NCBI GenBank assembly: GCA_015075175.1
Contig: JABTUV010000001.1
Coordinates: 124,001-188,000, forward strand
Origin: a bacterium
GTDB lineage: Bacteria; Hinthialibacterota; Hinthialibacteria; H5-UNCL2
Length of the DNA stretch: 64,000 nucleotides
Direction: 5' to 3'
Below the pieces are notes generated by a model. It saw only the letters and a list, made by a program, of their open reading frames with translations, did no database searches and was not told where the DNA came from. The translations under genes were made by a program, and so were the position numbers. This document shows, piece by piece, positions 43,332-53,921 of this stretch; positions within the stretch are counted from its first letter, which is position 1; every line of letters begins with the position of its first letter.

Positions 43332-44024
43332 TCAGCGCAACTCGCGGAGGTAGATGTTCTTGAAGTAGAGCTTGGAGCCGTGGTCCTGCAGTTCGATCTG
43401 GCCCGTGGGATAGATCGGCTTGTCGCGTTCCCAGTAGTTCTCCATCACCACGTTGTCGACGACCAGTTGATCGTTCAGATACACGGTGACGCGCTCGCCC
43501 ACCATCTTGATGTAGAAGTGGTTCCATTCGCCGATCGGCCTGTCGGCGACGACGAGGGGCGTCCGGGGGCCTTGCTGGTTGTTGTAGAGGCCGCCGGAAC
43601 CTTCGGGATGTTGTGCCGGGTCCCAGATTTGCACCTGTGGACTGCCGCGCAGGTAGATGCCGGAGTCACCGCCCGGCCCGATCTTCCAATCGACCAGGAG
43701 CTCGAAATCGGCGTAATCTTTCCGGGTGCAAAGGGCGCGACCCTTGCCGTCGAAGACCAGGACGCCGTTGACCACGCTCCAGTGGGCGGTCATCTCCTCG
43801 TCGGCCTTTGCTTGCGCCGCGGCCAGCTCTTGCGGGGTCATGCGGGCGCGTTTGGGGGGACTTTCGACCAGGCCCTTCCAGCCGGAGAGGTCCGCGCCAT
43901 TGAAGAGGGCGACGAAGCCCCTGGGAGCGACGTTGTCGCGTGGACCGCGCACGGTATGGGCCTGCCGCGTGGCGCAACCCGCCAACAGCAGGGACGCGGT
44001 CAAAATCACGGCGATGCCGCGCAT
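43332..44024 (-). CDS. DUF1080 (3-keto-disaccharide hydrolase-like) lipoprotein
   Basis: 230 residues. Lipobox LLLAGCATRQ near residue 15 predicts a lipid-anchored protein. The body includes FVALFNGADLSGWKGLVE, HWSVVNGVLVFDGKG, YADFELLVDWKIGPGGDSGIYLRGSPQVQIWDP, EWNHFYIKMVGERVTVYLNDQLVV, a standard DUF1080 concanavalin-like domain. It may hydrolyse modified disaccharides, as DUF1080 proteins do. Downstream are nonamer and CCGGC repeats. Confidence 0.85.
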   Translation of the reverse strand: MRGIAVILTASLLLAGCATRQAHTVRGPRDNVAPRGFVALFNGADLSGWKGLVESPPKRARMTPQELAAAQAKADEEMTAHWSVVNGVLVFDGKGRALCTRKDYADFELLVDWKIGPGGDSGIYLRGSPQVQIWDPAQHPEGSGGLYNNQQGPRTPLVVADRPIGEWNHFYIKMVGERVTVYLNDQLVVDNVVMENYWERDKPIYPTGQIELQDHGSKLYFKNIYLRELR

Positions 44025-44046
44025 GGGGGCCTCCTGATTCTTGCAG

Positions 44047-44081
44047 GTCCCATAGGTCCCATTGGTCCCATAGGTCCCATT
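44047..44081. repeat. AGGTCCCAT nonamer array
   Basis: Four tandem copies, AGGTCCCATAGGTCCCATTGG and so on, between the DUF1080 gene and the toroid gene. Confidence 0.6.
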
Positions 44082-44088
44082 CTCTCTC

Positions 44089-45339
44089 TCACCGCTTGCC
44101 GGCGCGGATGCCGGACACCTTCTCCAGCGGAAAGTAGTGCAGATAGGGCGCGCGGTTGAAGGTCCAGGGAGTCGGATCGGCCTTGGGATGCGGAATCAAC
44201 TGGTTGATGAGGGCGACCGAGAGCAGCCGGAACCAGCTGGGGAAGAGGGCGCTCTCGTCCGCGTCCGAGCTCATCAGGGCGTGGCCGTACACGTAAGGCT
44301 TGCCGCGCATGTAGACGAAGCCGCCGTCGGGATTCTGGTGGGCCAGAATGGTCTCCAGCACCCGGGTCAGCGCGCGCTCGATGTCGGCGCGGCGATGGTC
44401 AAGGAGCAGATAGGCGTTGACCAGAATGAAGGCGGCGTCGATGTCCTCGCAGGCGCCGGAACGGCCGTCCAGGGCGAACCCGCCCGATTCAGGGTTCTGC
44501 AGGGAGAGGGTGGCGTCGACGGCCGCCTCCAGGTTGGGGATGGGGCGGTCGTCGTACACGTAGAGGATGTATTCGTGATAGGCGCCGCACATGGCGTGCA
44601 GCTTGCCGGCGCGGCTCTTGCAGTCGACGCCCAGAAGCCGGTGGCGCGGTCCTGGTGGGCGTCCAGCCAATCGAACAAGCGCACCACCAGGTCGCGGGCG
44701 CGGTCTTCGTGGTGGAAATCGCGCGCGTAGAGGAGAAAGGCGCCGAGATTGAGGACCTCGTTGCCGACCGCCCAGGCGACGTTCCAATCGCGCGCCGCCA
44801 ACCAATCTTCCAGGACGATGCGGCCGGAGTAGAAGTCCTCCAGGAGGCGGATGGGGCGGGCGGCGACGCCGCCCAGGCTGTCCAGGGCGCAGAGGATGTG
44901 GTTGGTCATGTGCCACCAGCCCCAACCGGCGATGCCGCCGTCCCAGCCGGCGTCGGGGGCGAACGGGACGCCGGACAAGTCGTCGGGCAGCCCGAAGGCC
45001 GGATCGCGGAAAAGACCGTCTTCACATTGGAAGGAATTGAGATAATCGACCCAGGCGCGCTTCTCGGCCTCGGAGGCGAGGGCCAGGTCGCCGGCGAGGT
45101 CGCGGGCCATGGCCGCGTAGGCCGAGCAGTACGCCAGCGGCTGGCGCGCTCGTGAAGTGTAGGCGTAGGCGAAGGGAGAAACCTGGGGCCGCGCGCAGGA
45201 TTGCGTGAACGCCAGCACGCCCGAGGCGGCCGTGGGCGTAGGACAGACGGACTTCGACATTCTCCAATACTCCCGGCATCATGTTGTCCATACCTCTACG
45301 CGGAAGCAACAAGTACACGTCATCGGCGATGGACTCCAT
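44089..45339 (-). CDS. Alpha-toroid (prenyltransferase-repeat-like) protein of unknown function (frameshifted)
   Basis: About 415 residues. Repeated segments such as LSLQNPESGGFALDGRSG and LAHQNPDGGFVYMRGK are QxPxGGF repeats of the six-hairpin alpha/alpha toroid fold. The C-terminal WTFNRAPYLHYFPLEKVS and the middle WDGGIAGWGWWHMTNHILCALDSLGG are aromatic-rich. Frames change near 45200 and 44640. Without active-site residues it cannot be assigned to cyclases or glycoside hydrolases. The start at 45339 (MESIADDVYLLLPRR) is the best guess. Confidence 0.55.
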
Positions 45340-45421
45340 GAACCAGGCAAAACGAGAGCCACAACGCAAAAATCATCGTAGCGGTTTCCCCCGCCACTGG
45401 CAAGTCCCATCTGTGGGCCGG

Positions 45422-45449
45422 TTGACACTGGGTGCGGCGGTGTTATCAT
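45422..45449 (+). promoter_or_regulatory. Sigma-70-like promoter of the MptE-like operon
   Basis: TTGACA at 45422-45427, 16-base spacer, TATCAT at 45444-45449; the start codon is 31 bases downstream. Confidence 0.6.
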
Positions 45450-45479
45450 ACCGTGAAAACCGGCCGCTGGGAGCCCTGC

Positions 45480-46097
45480 ATGGAAATCCTCTTCGACAAC
45501 CAGGCGGTGGACCTGGGACCCTTCGCCACTTTCCCGGAGTACGCGGAAGCCCTGGAACGCCGGGCGCAGGAGCGACGCCGGGTGATTACCGGCGTGGTGG
45601 TGGACGGACGGAATTACCATGGACTGGACAGCCGCGAGCTGGCCGGCCGGGATCCGGCGCAGGTCGCGCGATTGGAGATCAGTACCGAGAATCCCCGCAA
45701 GCTGGGCATCACGATCCTTTATGACACGGCGCGCTACATGCCGCGGTTGGCCAACGGCTTTTCGCGCGTGGCCGAGCAGATTCAGCGCCGCGAGGAACAG
45801 TCGGCGATGGAGCTGTTGCAGGAATGTCTGTCGACCTGGATGGAGCTGACGCAGGGCATGAAAGGCTCCATGATTACGCTGGGGCTGGACCTGGAGGAGG
45901 TCGAGCTGGGCGAAACCAATCTGGGGGTGATCTACGAGGAGATTCTGGACCTTCTGAGCGACGTGACCGACGCCATGGAGGAGGGGGACTACCTGGACTT
46001 GTCGGACCTTCTGGAATACGAGGTGGCGCCGCGGCTCCTGTCCGTGGAGGAGGGTTTGTATCGCATGATCAACCTGGCGGAGCGGAAGCTGCATTAG
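45480..46097 (+). CDS. 205-residue protein upstream of the MptE/Maf-like gene
   Basis: 205 residues, start with GGGAG RBS. Contains MEILFDNQAVDLGPFATFPEYAEALERRAQERRRVITGVVV and a long helical stretch (REEQSAMELLQECLSTWMELTQGMKGSM, then EEVELGETNLGVIYEEILDLLSDVTDAMEEG). No recognised domain; the helical, acidic nature is like FliS-type or bundle proteins, which is guesswork. It is 3 bases ahead of the MptE-like gene, so the two are very likely co-transcribed from the promoter at 45422. Confidence 0.7.
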   Translation: MEILFDNQAVDLGPFATFPEYAEALERRAQERRRVITGVVVDGRNYHGLDSRELAGRDPAQVARLEISTENPRKLGITILYDTARYMPRLANGFSRVAEQIQRREEQSAMELLQECLSTWMELTQGMKGSMITLGLDLEEVELGETNLGVIYEEILDLLSDVTDAMEEGDYLDLSDLLEYEVAPRLLSVEEGLYRMINLAERKLH

Positions 46098-46100
46098 GCC

Positions 46101-47991
46101 GTGGACGACCTTGGACGCAGTTGGCTGCATCGCAACCTGGCGGCGCTGGCGCCGCGCCAGCCGCGCCTGGCGGAGATGCTCTCGGCGCTGCCCCCCGATC
46201 CCCGCATCCACCTGGAGCCGACGCGCAACGGTCAGTGGACGGGTGTCTACACGCCGGCGGACGGCAGGCCGCAGCGGCTGGCCAGTCGGGGCGATCCGCG
46301 CGCGCAAGCGGCCCGCTCGCTGGAGGGCCTCTCGCTGGACTATCATCAGAATCAACTGCATCTGGGACTGGGGCTCGGCTACGCGGCGGAGCTGTTGCGC
46401 GAGCGCCTCTGCGGCGGCCATCTGCGGTTGATCCTCTGCGAACGCCGGCCGGAGCTGTTGCGCGCCGTCCTGTCGGTGCGAGACATGCGCCCGCTCCTGT
46501 CCGATCCGCGCGTGCACATCTTCACCGGCCCGGAGACCCGCGCGCTTTTCCCGCGCTTCTGGGACGAAGTCGTGGGATTCGCCCTTCACGGCTTGTCGCT
46601 CTCGGACAATCCCGCCGCCGTCTCGCTGGCGCCCGAGTGGTATTCCGAGGTGGCCGAGGTGGTACTGGACGCGGTCCGCGCGGCCAAGGTCAGCCTGCAT
46701 ACCAAGTTCATCGACGGCTGCCTCTTTCTGGAGAGCTGCCTGGCCAACGCGCCGCTCTTTGCGACCAGCCCGCCGGCGCGCGACTATGCGGCTCCTGTCC
46801 GGCAAGCCCGTGATCGTCGTGGCCGCAGGCCCCAGCCTGGACAAAAACGTGCATCTGCTCGCAGACGCCCGCGACCGCGCCTTCATCCTGTGCGTGGACA
46901 CGTCCTACCGCAACCTCATCCGGCGCGGCATTGTGCCCCACGCGGTCGTCTCCATCGACGCGCGCGACAACAGCTACAAGCATTTCGCCGGCATCCCGGA
47001 GCCGACCGGCGCGCGGCTGATCTTTGATCCCGAGAGCAATCCACTCACCGTCTCGTCGTTTGCCGGGCCGCGGCTGGCGGTGGGACTCTCCAAATCGCAC
47101 CTGACGCGCTGGCTGGACGAAATCTGCGGCGGCAAGGGGCAGGTCCAGAAGGGCAGCAACGTGATGCTGGCGGCGTTTCACATCGCCCAGGCCGGCGGCG
47201 CGGCGCCCATCATCCTGATCGGCTGCGATCTCGCCTATCCGCGCGAGGGCGGCACCACGCACGCGGGAGAGACGGCCTTCAACATGCGCTTCCGCCGGGT
47301 CGAGCGCGACGGAAAGGTCTTTTTTCAGAAGCCGCATTTCGACGATCCGGGTAAGATCGACGAGTTCGAGGTGCGCATGGTGGAAGGCGTGGACGGGCAG
47401 CCCGTGCCGACCATCCCGCAGCTCTACACGTATCTCTCCATGTTGGAGTCGGAGGTGGCGCAGAGGCGGAGCCGCGTGATCGACGCGACGGAGGGCGGGG
47501 CCAGAATCGCGGGCACGGAGATCCTGCCGTTGGCAGAGGCGTTGGAGCGTTATTGCCCGGCCGGGGGCGTGCCGCTGCCGGAGGCCTTGCCGGAGTTCTC
47601 ATGCCTTGACGGCCGAGCGCGCGTCAAGGCGGAGCTGTCGGCCCTGGCGGAGGCGTTGGAGCGCTCGGGGCGGAGCGCCGAGGAAGGGCTGCGCCTCTGC
47701 GCGCGCCTGGAGCGGGCGCTGGCGGCCGGCGAGCGTGAGGACGCGGCGCAACGAGCCGGTCGGCTCCCGGCGCATTTTCACACGCTGCTTTCTCCCAAAC
47801 CGGTCGAGACGATCATCGAATCCGGCGCGGCGGCGGAGATGTTCCAGTTCCTTCAGAACTCCGGCCGGCGCGCCCGACCGGACGTGACGCCCGAGGAGCT
47901 GGCCGCCGATTTCCGCGCCGCCTTCTCCGCCGTGCGCGCGGTTACGGCGCACTTCCATGCGCTGGTGGGCAGGGTGATGCAGGAGCTGTAA
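46101..47991 (+). CDS. MptE/Maf-like protein (DUF115) (frameshifted)
   Basis: About 628 residues from a GTG at 46101. The core begins KPVIVVAAGPSLDKNVHLL, HAVVSIDARDNSYKHF, MLAAFHIAQAGGAAPIILIGCDLAYP, a DUF115 signature shared by archaeal MptE pyrophosphokinase and bacterial Maf flagellin glycosyltransferases. The N-terminal 230 residues (GLGYAAELLRERL, LILCERRPELLRAVL) are the Maf-type domain. A frame change lies near 46790. Probably a nonulosonic acid glycosyltransferase, but no flagellin or nonulosonate gene is in the window. Stop TAA lies in a GTAACGCCGGC repeat. Confidence 0.75.
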
Positions 47992-48112
47992 CGCCGGCGC
48001 CTCGCCGGCTCACGTGTAGGCATCTTGCCGACACGTTTCGTTACGATATGCGCCGTGCCGAAGCGTGTGGGCAGGATGCCCCCACGCAAGCCGGCAAGAT
48101 GCCGGCGCTACG
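47989..48112. repeat. CCGGCATC/GTAACGCCGG family repeat
   Basis: TAACGCCGGCGCCTCGCCGGCT at the left and AAGCCGGCAAGATGCCGGCG plus GTGTGGGCAGGATGCCCCC at the right. Confidence 0.6.
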
Positions 48113-48210
48113 TGCGTTGTCGCTGCGTCTGTTGGCGCCAGGCGAGCCGCATTTGCCGTGCGCTTCTCGCCGTTTTAAAGTACATGCCGAATCCCCTCAC
48201 GGAGGTCCGT

Positions 48211-51200
48211 ATGCGTCGCCTGGTTGCGTCCCTCGTAGTTGCGTCCATCGCGTATACAGCGTCGGCCGCTCCCGCCGGCGACGTGTTGCGCTTCATTGCC
48301 CGGCCGGAGGCGCGCGAGAGCGCGGCCAATCTCTTCGTCTATTACGTCTTCAGTACCCGGGCGTACACCATAGAGGCCGGCGACGCGCTCCAGTATGACA
48401 TTTACATCGACGGGACGAGTCCGCGCGCGCAGGGCGGCGTCGAGCTGGTGATGGAGAGCGGCGCCTATCTGCGCGACAGCGGACTCCGCGACCGGTCCGG
48501 CCTGTCGTCCCACGGCAATACGGAACTGGCCGCCGCGCGCGACGCCTGGACGACCCGCCGCTTCGACCTCTCGGCGTTCGCGGGCCGGACCGTCGCCCAG
48601 TGGCTGGTGGTACAGGAAGGCGACCGGCTGGGCAATTACACCCAGTATCTCGACAACGTCGTGATCGTGCGCGGCGAGAAGGTCGTGGCCGTCGGCTATG
48701 AAAACGGGCCGCCGGAGAAGAGCCAGGTAGGTTGGCTCTACGGCTATCCGCCGGCGCTCTTGTCGCTGGAGGCGGTTCCCGCGCGGGAGCGGTACGCGGC
48801 GGGTTGGGCGGACGACCGGCGCTGGTATCAGGTCAACCTTTCTTCTCTCTGCGACAGTCGCGGCGTGGCGAAGGCGGAGGAGATGGGCCGGGCGGACCTG
48901 GACGGCAGCGGGCGCAGCCTGCCGGGCGAGGAGTTTCCCTACGGGAACGTGACCGTCTCGGGTGTGCCGTTTGCGATGCCGGCGGCGGGAGCGGAGCGGG
49001 ATAACGTGGTCGCGCGCGGGCAGACGCTGGATGTGTCGCAAGCCGGGACGCGCGCCGTTTCGCTTTTCATCCTGGCGACCGGCGCGCCGGAGGGCGCGCC
49101 GGCCGAGTTCGTCCTGCGCGACGCGCGCGGGCAGTCGCGCCGCTTTCATTTCGACGTGCCTTACTGGTGCGAGGCCTCGCGCGGACGGCCCGTCGTCGGC
49201 ATGAGCCGCCGCAACGATCCCACAGACCGCCAGCGACGCCAACCCAAGCTCTGGCTGCTCTCCGCGCACGCCATTCTGGACGCCCCCGTCGCCAAGTTGA
49301 TCCTGCCTGATAGTCCCCACGTCCACGTCTTCGCCGTCACGCTGGGGCGCATCGATCCCGACCATGCGCCGGACTCATTCAAGGAGGCGCTGGTGGAGAG
49401 CGACACACCCGGGGGCGAGGTCGCCCGCTATCTGCTCAACTACAAGTACGCCCGGCTGCTTGCGGACGTGTCCCCTGACGAGCATCGGGCGACGGTGGAT
49501 CGTCTCTATGCGGCGGCGCGCCGGCGCGACCGGGCGGGCGCGGAGCAGATCGCCCGCGAGGCCAACGCGCGCCTGCTGGATGCGGCGAGAGCGTACCGCG
49601 ACCGGTCCATCTTTTTCGTCGCCAACTGCCACATCGACCTGGCCTGGCTCTGGCGTTGGCGCGAGACGGTCGAGGTCTGCCGTAACACCTTCTCGCAGAT
49701 GGTCGCCCTCACCGACGACTATCCGGCCCTTCACCTTCACGCAGGCACGGCCGTATGCCTATGCCTGGATGGGAATACTATCCGGACTGATGGCCGAGAT
49801 ATTGGAACGCTACCGTCGCGGCCAGTGGAGATCGTGGGCGGCAGCTGGGGCGAGTGCGACACCAACCTGCCCTGCGAGGAGTCCCTGATCCGGCAGGTCC
49901 TCTACGGCAAGCGCTATTTCCGGGAGACCTTCGGCAAGGACGTCACGGTCGGCTGGCTGCCCGATTCGTTCGGATTCTCGCGCCAGTTGCCGCAGATCTA
50001 CCGCAAGGCGGGACTCCATGCATTCGTGACGACCAAGATGAACTGGAACAAGGGGACGGAAGTGGCCGAGCGGCTTTTCTGGTGGCAGGCGCCGGACGGC
50101 TCGCGCGTGCTGACGCTGATCCCCTATGACGATTACATCGGCAACACCAACGCCGAGCGGCAGCTGCAGAACCTCGACAAGTTCCACGAACGTTACGGAG
50201 TGAGTGAATACACCGTGCTTTACGGGGCGGGCGACAAGGGCGGCGGACCCACGCGCCAGCAGATCGAGGAGATCGGCGAGATGAGCCGCGCCGAGGCCTT
50301 TCCCGAAGTGCGTCACGCCACCATCGAGTTCGTGATGGACAACTACGAGCGCAAGTACGGCGACCAGCTGCCCGTGTATGACGATGAACTGTACCTGCAA
50401 TACCACCAGGGGACGTACACGACCCACGGTTGGGTGAAGAAGGCCAATCGGGAGAGCGAGGTGGGCCTCATCAACGCGGAGAAGCTGGCCTCGCTGGCCG
50501 CCGGCCTGGGACTCAAGGCGTACCCGGCCAGGGAGTTGGGCGAGACGTGGCGGCTGCTCTGCTTCAACCAGTTTCACGACATTCTGCCCGGCTCCAGCAT
50601 TCCGGCGGTGTACGCGGACGCCCGGATCGACTTCGATCGGATCAGGCGCGTTCACGAGCGCGTCCGGGACGAGTCGCTCGGGGCTTTGGCGGGACGGATC
50701 GACACGGCCGGGCCGCACGCGCCCATCGTGGTCGTCAATACGCTGGGTTGGGCGCGCGATGGCGAGATCTGGTTGGACCTTGCGGAAAAGGGTGCGACGA
50801 CGGCGGCGGTGTATGGTCCGGACGGGCGGCCGGTTCCCGCCCAGGTGATCGAGCGCGGAGGACGCCCGAAGCTTCTTTTCATCGCGCGAGGAGTGCCGGC
50901 GCACGGCTATGCCGTCTATCGCCTCGAGTATGGCAGGAAACCGAAGCGGGGCGGTGAGGTGAAGGCGGGCAGGTTCGAGCTTGAGAACGAGTTCTATCGC
51001 GTGGGCGTGGACAAGGCGAGCGGGCTGGTACGTATCTTCGACCGCCGGCTCTCCCGCGAGGTGATCGCGCCGGGAACGGGCGGCAATCAACTGCACGTGT
51101 CTGACGACCTGCCGACCGAGTACGACGCCTGGAACATCCGGCCGGTCGACCTCTGCACGGTCGAGACGGCGGAGTCGGTGGAGTTGATCGAGCAGGGCGG

Positions 51201-52032
51201 GCTGCGCGGCGCGATTCGCGTGGTGCGACGGACGCCGTCCGGCCGCTCGACCATCACCAGTGACATCGTCCTTTATTCCGGATTGCCGCGGATCGATTTC
51301 GAGACCACGGTGGATTGGCACGAGCGGCGCAAGGTGCTGAAGGCGGCCTTTCCCATGAACGTGACGACGGACGTGGCGACCTACGAGATTCCCGGCGGGC
51401 ACGTGGAACGGGCGGCGGTCCCCAAGGTCCCGTCCGACACGGCGGAGATCGAAGTCCCCGCGCAGCGCTGGGCGGACATGTCGGAGCGGGATTTCGGCGT
51501 TTCGCTCCTGAACGACGGCAAGTACGGCTACGACGCGCGGGGGAACCTCTTGCGGCTCACGCTTCTGCGCGCGCCCATCCCGCCGGGCGCGACCCGCGAC
51601 GCGGCCACGGGTCAACTTTCGCCGACCGACCAGGGAATGCACCGCTTCACGTACTCGATCTATTCCCATGCCAGCGACTGGCGCAACGGCTCGGTGCGAC
51701 AGGGCTACGGGCTGAATTATCCCCTGTTGGTTTATGAGACGGAGAGCCATGCCGGCGAGTTGCCGGCGGTGCAAAGTTTCCTGTCGGCGGAGGGCGCGGA
51801 GGTGGTGGTTTCGGCGGTGAAGCAGGCGGAGGAAGGCGACGGGGTAGTCGTGCGCTTTTACGAGACGGCGGGACGCGGGGGCGAGGTCCGGTTGCGCCTC
51901 TACCGTCCGCCGCGCGCCGCCTGGCGCTGCAATCTGTTGGAGGAGAACCAGGCGTCGCTCTCGATTGGGGGGGATACGGTTATCGTTCCCACGGGCGCGT
52001 ACAGCATTGAAACGGTGAAGCTGGAGTTTTGA
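48211..52032 (+). CDS. Alpha-mannosidase, GH38 (local frame disturbance)
   Basis: 1273 residues from ATG 48211 (GGAGG RBS), with a signal peptide (LVASLVVASIAYTASAAPA). The GH38 core contains NCHIDLAWLWRWRETVEV, EIVGGSWGECDTNLPCEESLIRQVLYGKRYF with the nucleophile Asp, GWLPDSFGFSRQLPQIYRKAGLHAFVTTKMNWNK and WQAPDGSRVLTLIPYDDY. Later domains include FHDILPGSSIPAVYADA and long beta-sandwiches. About 49740-49830 reads in the other frame (TFTQARPYAYAWM), so two compensating indels mask a conserved block. It likely trims alpha-mannosides outside the cytoplasm. Confidence 0.88.
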   Translation: MRRLVASLVVASIAYTASAAPAGDVLRFIARPEARESAANLFVYYVFSTRAYTIEAGDALQYDIYIDGTSPRAQGGVELVMESGAYLRDSGLRDRSGLSSHGNTELAAARDAWTTRRFDLSAFAGRTVAQWLVVQEGDRLGNYTQYLDNVVIVRGEKVVAVGYENGPPEKSQVGWLYGYPPALLSLEAVPARERYAAGWADDRRWYQVNLSSLCDSRGVAKAEEMGRADLDGSGRSLPGEEFPYGNVTVSGVPFAMPAAGAERDNVVARGQTLDVSQAGTRAVSLFILATGAPEGAPAEFVLRDARGQSRRFHFDVPYWCEASRGRPVVGMSRRNDPTDRQRRQPKLWLLSAHAILDAPVAKLILPDSPHVHVFAVTLGRIDPDHAPDSFKEALVESDTPGGEVARYLLNYKYARLLADVSPDEHRATVDRLYAAARRRDRAGAEQIAREANARLLDAARAYRDRSIFFVANCHIDLAWLWRWRETVEVCRNTFSQMVALTDDYPALHLHAGTAVCLCLDGNTIRTDGRDIGTLPSRPVEIVGGSWGECDTNLPCEESLIRQVLYGKRYFRETFGKDVTVGWLPDSFGFSRQLPQIYRKAGLHAFVTTKMNWNKGTEVAERLFWWQAPDGSRVLTLIPYDDYIGNTNAERQLQNLDKFHERYGVSEYTVLYGAGDKGGGPTRQQIEEIGEMSRAEAFPEVRHATIEFVMDNYERKYGDQLPVYDDELYLQYHQGTYTTHGWVKKANRESEVGLINAEKLASLAAGLGLKAYPARELGETWRLLCFNQFHDILPGSSIPAVYADARIDFDRIRRVHERVRDESLGALAGRIDTAGPHAPIVVVNTLGWARDGEIWLDLAEKGATTAAVYGPDGRPVPAQVIERGGRPKLLFIARGVPAHGYAVYRLEYGRKPKRGGEVKAGRFELENEFYRVGVDKASGLVRIFDRRLSREVIAPGTGGNQLHVSDDLPTEYDAWNIRPVDLCTVETAESVELIEQGGLRGAIRVVRRTPSGRSTITSDIVLYSGLPRIDFETTVDWHERRKVLKAAFPMNVTTDVATYEIPGGHVERAAVPKVPSDTAEIEVPAQRWADMSERDFGVSLLNDGKYGYDARGNLLRLTLLRAPIPPGATRDAATGQLSPTDQGMHRFTYSIYSHASDWRNGSVRQGYGLNYPLLVYETESHAGELPAVQSFLSAEGAEVVVSAVKQAEEGDGVVVRFYETAGRGGEVRLRLYRPPRAAWRCNLLEENQASLSIGGDTVIVPTGAYSIETVKLEF

Positions 52033-52057
52033 AGGCAGCGGTCGTAGAAGGCGTTGG

Positions 52058-52128
52058 GAGTGCGGCAGCTTGCGGCCGCGAGCGGAGGGAGGGTGCGCCC
52101 AGATGGCGGCAGCAAGCAGCCGCAGTCG
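52058..52128. repeat. GGAGTGCGGC / GGACTGCGGCTGC pair
   Basis: GGAGTGCGGCAGCTTGCGGC followed by GGCGGCAGCAAGCAGCCGCAGTC. It sits between the mannosidase stop and the transporter stop, facing convergent genes. Confidence 0.6.
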
Positions 52129-52208
52129 TGATCGTAAAGCCCCGCAGGCGCGATCTGCACGGCGACGTGGCTATTGCTTTTTTCACCGGTACTTCGCTGG
52201 AAGCGGCC

Positions 52209-53921
52209 TTACGCAGTCTCGTGCTGGAGGAGTTGCAGCGCCTCGCGCGTCGCGGCAGAAGGCCAGCTGATGCGGGACGGGTGCGACTCCCGCGCGCCAG
52301 GACGCGCCGGTTGCGCGTTGAGGCCCAGGATGATGGCGAAGATTTTCCTTGTCGCGCAGCTGCCGCAAGACCGACTCGAGCGCGACCAGTCCCGTCACAT
52401 CCATTGCGAGACGTCTTACGTCCAGGATCACCACCAGATGGTGGTCAGGATGTTCTGGAGGGTGGACATGGCCTTTCGGCGGCGCCGAAGAAGAAGCGGG
52501 CCGGCGATGCGGTGAGGACCACGTCGCCGGGCAGGGCGACGATGCAGGGCGGATGGCCGGAGGCGACCAGGCGCGTGTCGGCGATTTCCGCCATGCGGCG
52601 CATAGAAGAGCATGGCGGCCAGCATGATTCTGACCGACACGGCGACCACCATGTCGAAGATCACCGTGAGGAGAAGCACGTCAAGGCACGACCACGTCGC
52701 TGCGGGGCGCGACGCGCACAATGAGCGGAAGTGTTTCAGCCCATGTCCAGGCGACCATGAGGAGCAGGGCGAGCCAAGGCAGCGCTGGCAAGATAGGCCA
52801 GCAGCGGGGCCAGCACCAGGACGGCCAGGAGAACGAAGAGGGCGTGAAGGCGGCGGCCAGGGGCTTTTCGCCCCCGCCCGCAGGATGGCGGCGGTGCGCG
52901 CGATCGCGGCGGTCGCCGGCAGGCCGCCGAAGAACGGCACGACCACGTTGCCCACGCCCTGCGCCAGGAGTTCGGCGTCGGGATCGTGGCGCGTGCCGGC
53001 CATACCGTCGGCGACTACCGCGCAGAGCAGCGACTCGATGGCGCCCAGGATGGCGATGGTGGTCGCGGGCAGGACGAGCGCGCGCAGCAGCGAAAGCGAA
53101 AGCGCCAGCGGCTCTCCGTCGGGGCCGGGCAGTGACCAAGGCAGAAGCGGCAGCGGCGGCAGGCTGGGAATGCCGCGATAAACCGTGCCGCCTGACTGGA
53201 AGGTGAAGCGATCTCCGATGGTCGCGGCATGGAAGTCCGGCGCCAGCCGGTCCAGCGCGAAGGCCAGTACGGCGGCCAGAAGAGTCGCCAGGAGGGGGGC
53301 GGGCAGGCGCCGATTCCAGCGTTTCCAGAAGATCAGGACCGAGAGCGTGAAGGCTCCCACGAGCAGGTCGGGCGGATGCAGCGTGGGCGCGGCAGCAAGC
53401 AGCTCGCCCAGCCGCTCGGGCAGGTTCTCGGGCGCGCGCGCCAGCGAAAGCCCCAAAAAGTCCTTCACTTGCAGGGTGGCAATGACCACGGCGATGCCGG
53501 AGGTGAAGCCGGTGGTGACCGGGTAGGGGATGAACTGGATCAGGCGGCCCATGCCGCCCAGGCCCATGAAGATCAGGATGCAACCGGCCATGAGGGTCGC
53601 CAGGAGGAGGCCGCCCAGGCCGAAGTCGCGGGCGACCGGCGCCAACACGACGACAAAAGCGGCGGTCGGCCCCGAGACCGAGAAGCGGCTGCCGGAAAGG
53701 AGCGCGATCACCAGACCGGCGACGATGACGGTGTAGAGGCCGTGCTGGGGTGGAGCGCCGGAGGCGATGGCCAAGGCCATGGCCAAGGGAAGGGCGATGA
53801 CGCCGACGCTGGCGCCGGCCAACAGGTCGGAGACGAGGTGTTGGGCGGTATAGCCCTCCGCGAGCGCCCCCCGCAGAGCGGGGGCGAGGTGCCGCCGCAC
53901 TTCTCGCATCCAACGATTCAT
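52209..53921 (-). CDS. SulP-family anion transporter with STAS domain (frameshifted)
   Basis: About 570 residues. The N-terminal half is a SulP core: VSDLLAGASVGVIALPLAMALAIASGAPPQHGLYTVIVAGLVIALLSG, SVSGPTAAFVVVLAPVA, YPVTTGFTSGIAVVIATLQVKDFLG. The C-terminal STAS domain is recognisable at LDVRRLAMDVTGLVALESVLRQLRDK. Frame changes near 52865, 52680, 52600 and 52340 interrupt the second half. Transports sulfate, bicarbonate or other anions. Convergent with the mannosidase gene. Confidence 0.83.

Noticed and set aside
46101-47991. Possibility that the MptE-like gene is an ordinary pterin kinase
   Set aside because: The long N-terminal domain and length fit Maf-type proteins better, though the distinction is not proven.
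49810-51774. 654-codon minus frame inside the GH38 gene
   Set aside because: GH38 motifs are on the plus strand and continuous; the minus frame lacks any domain.
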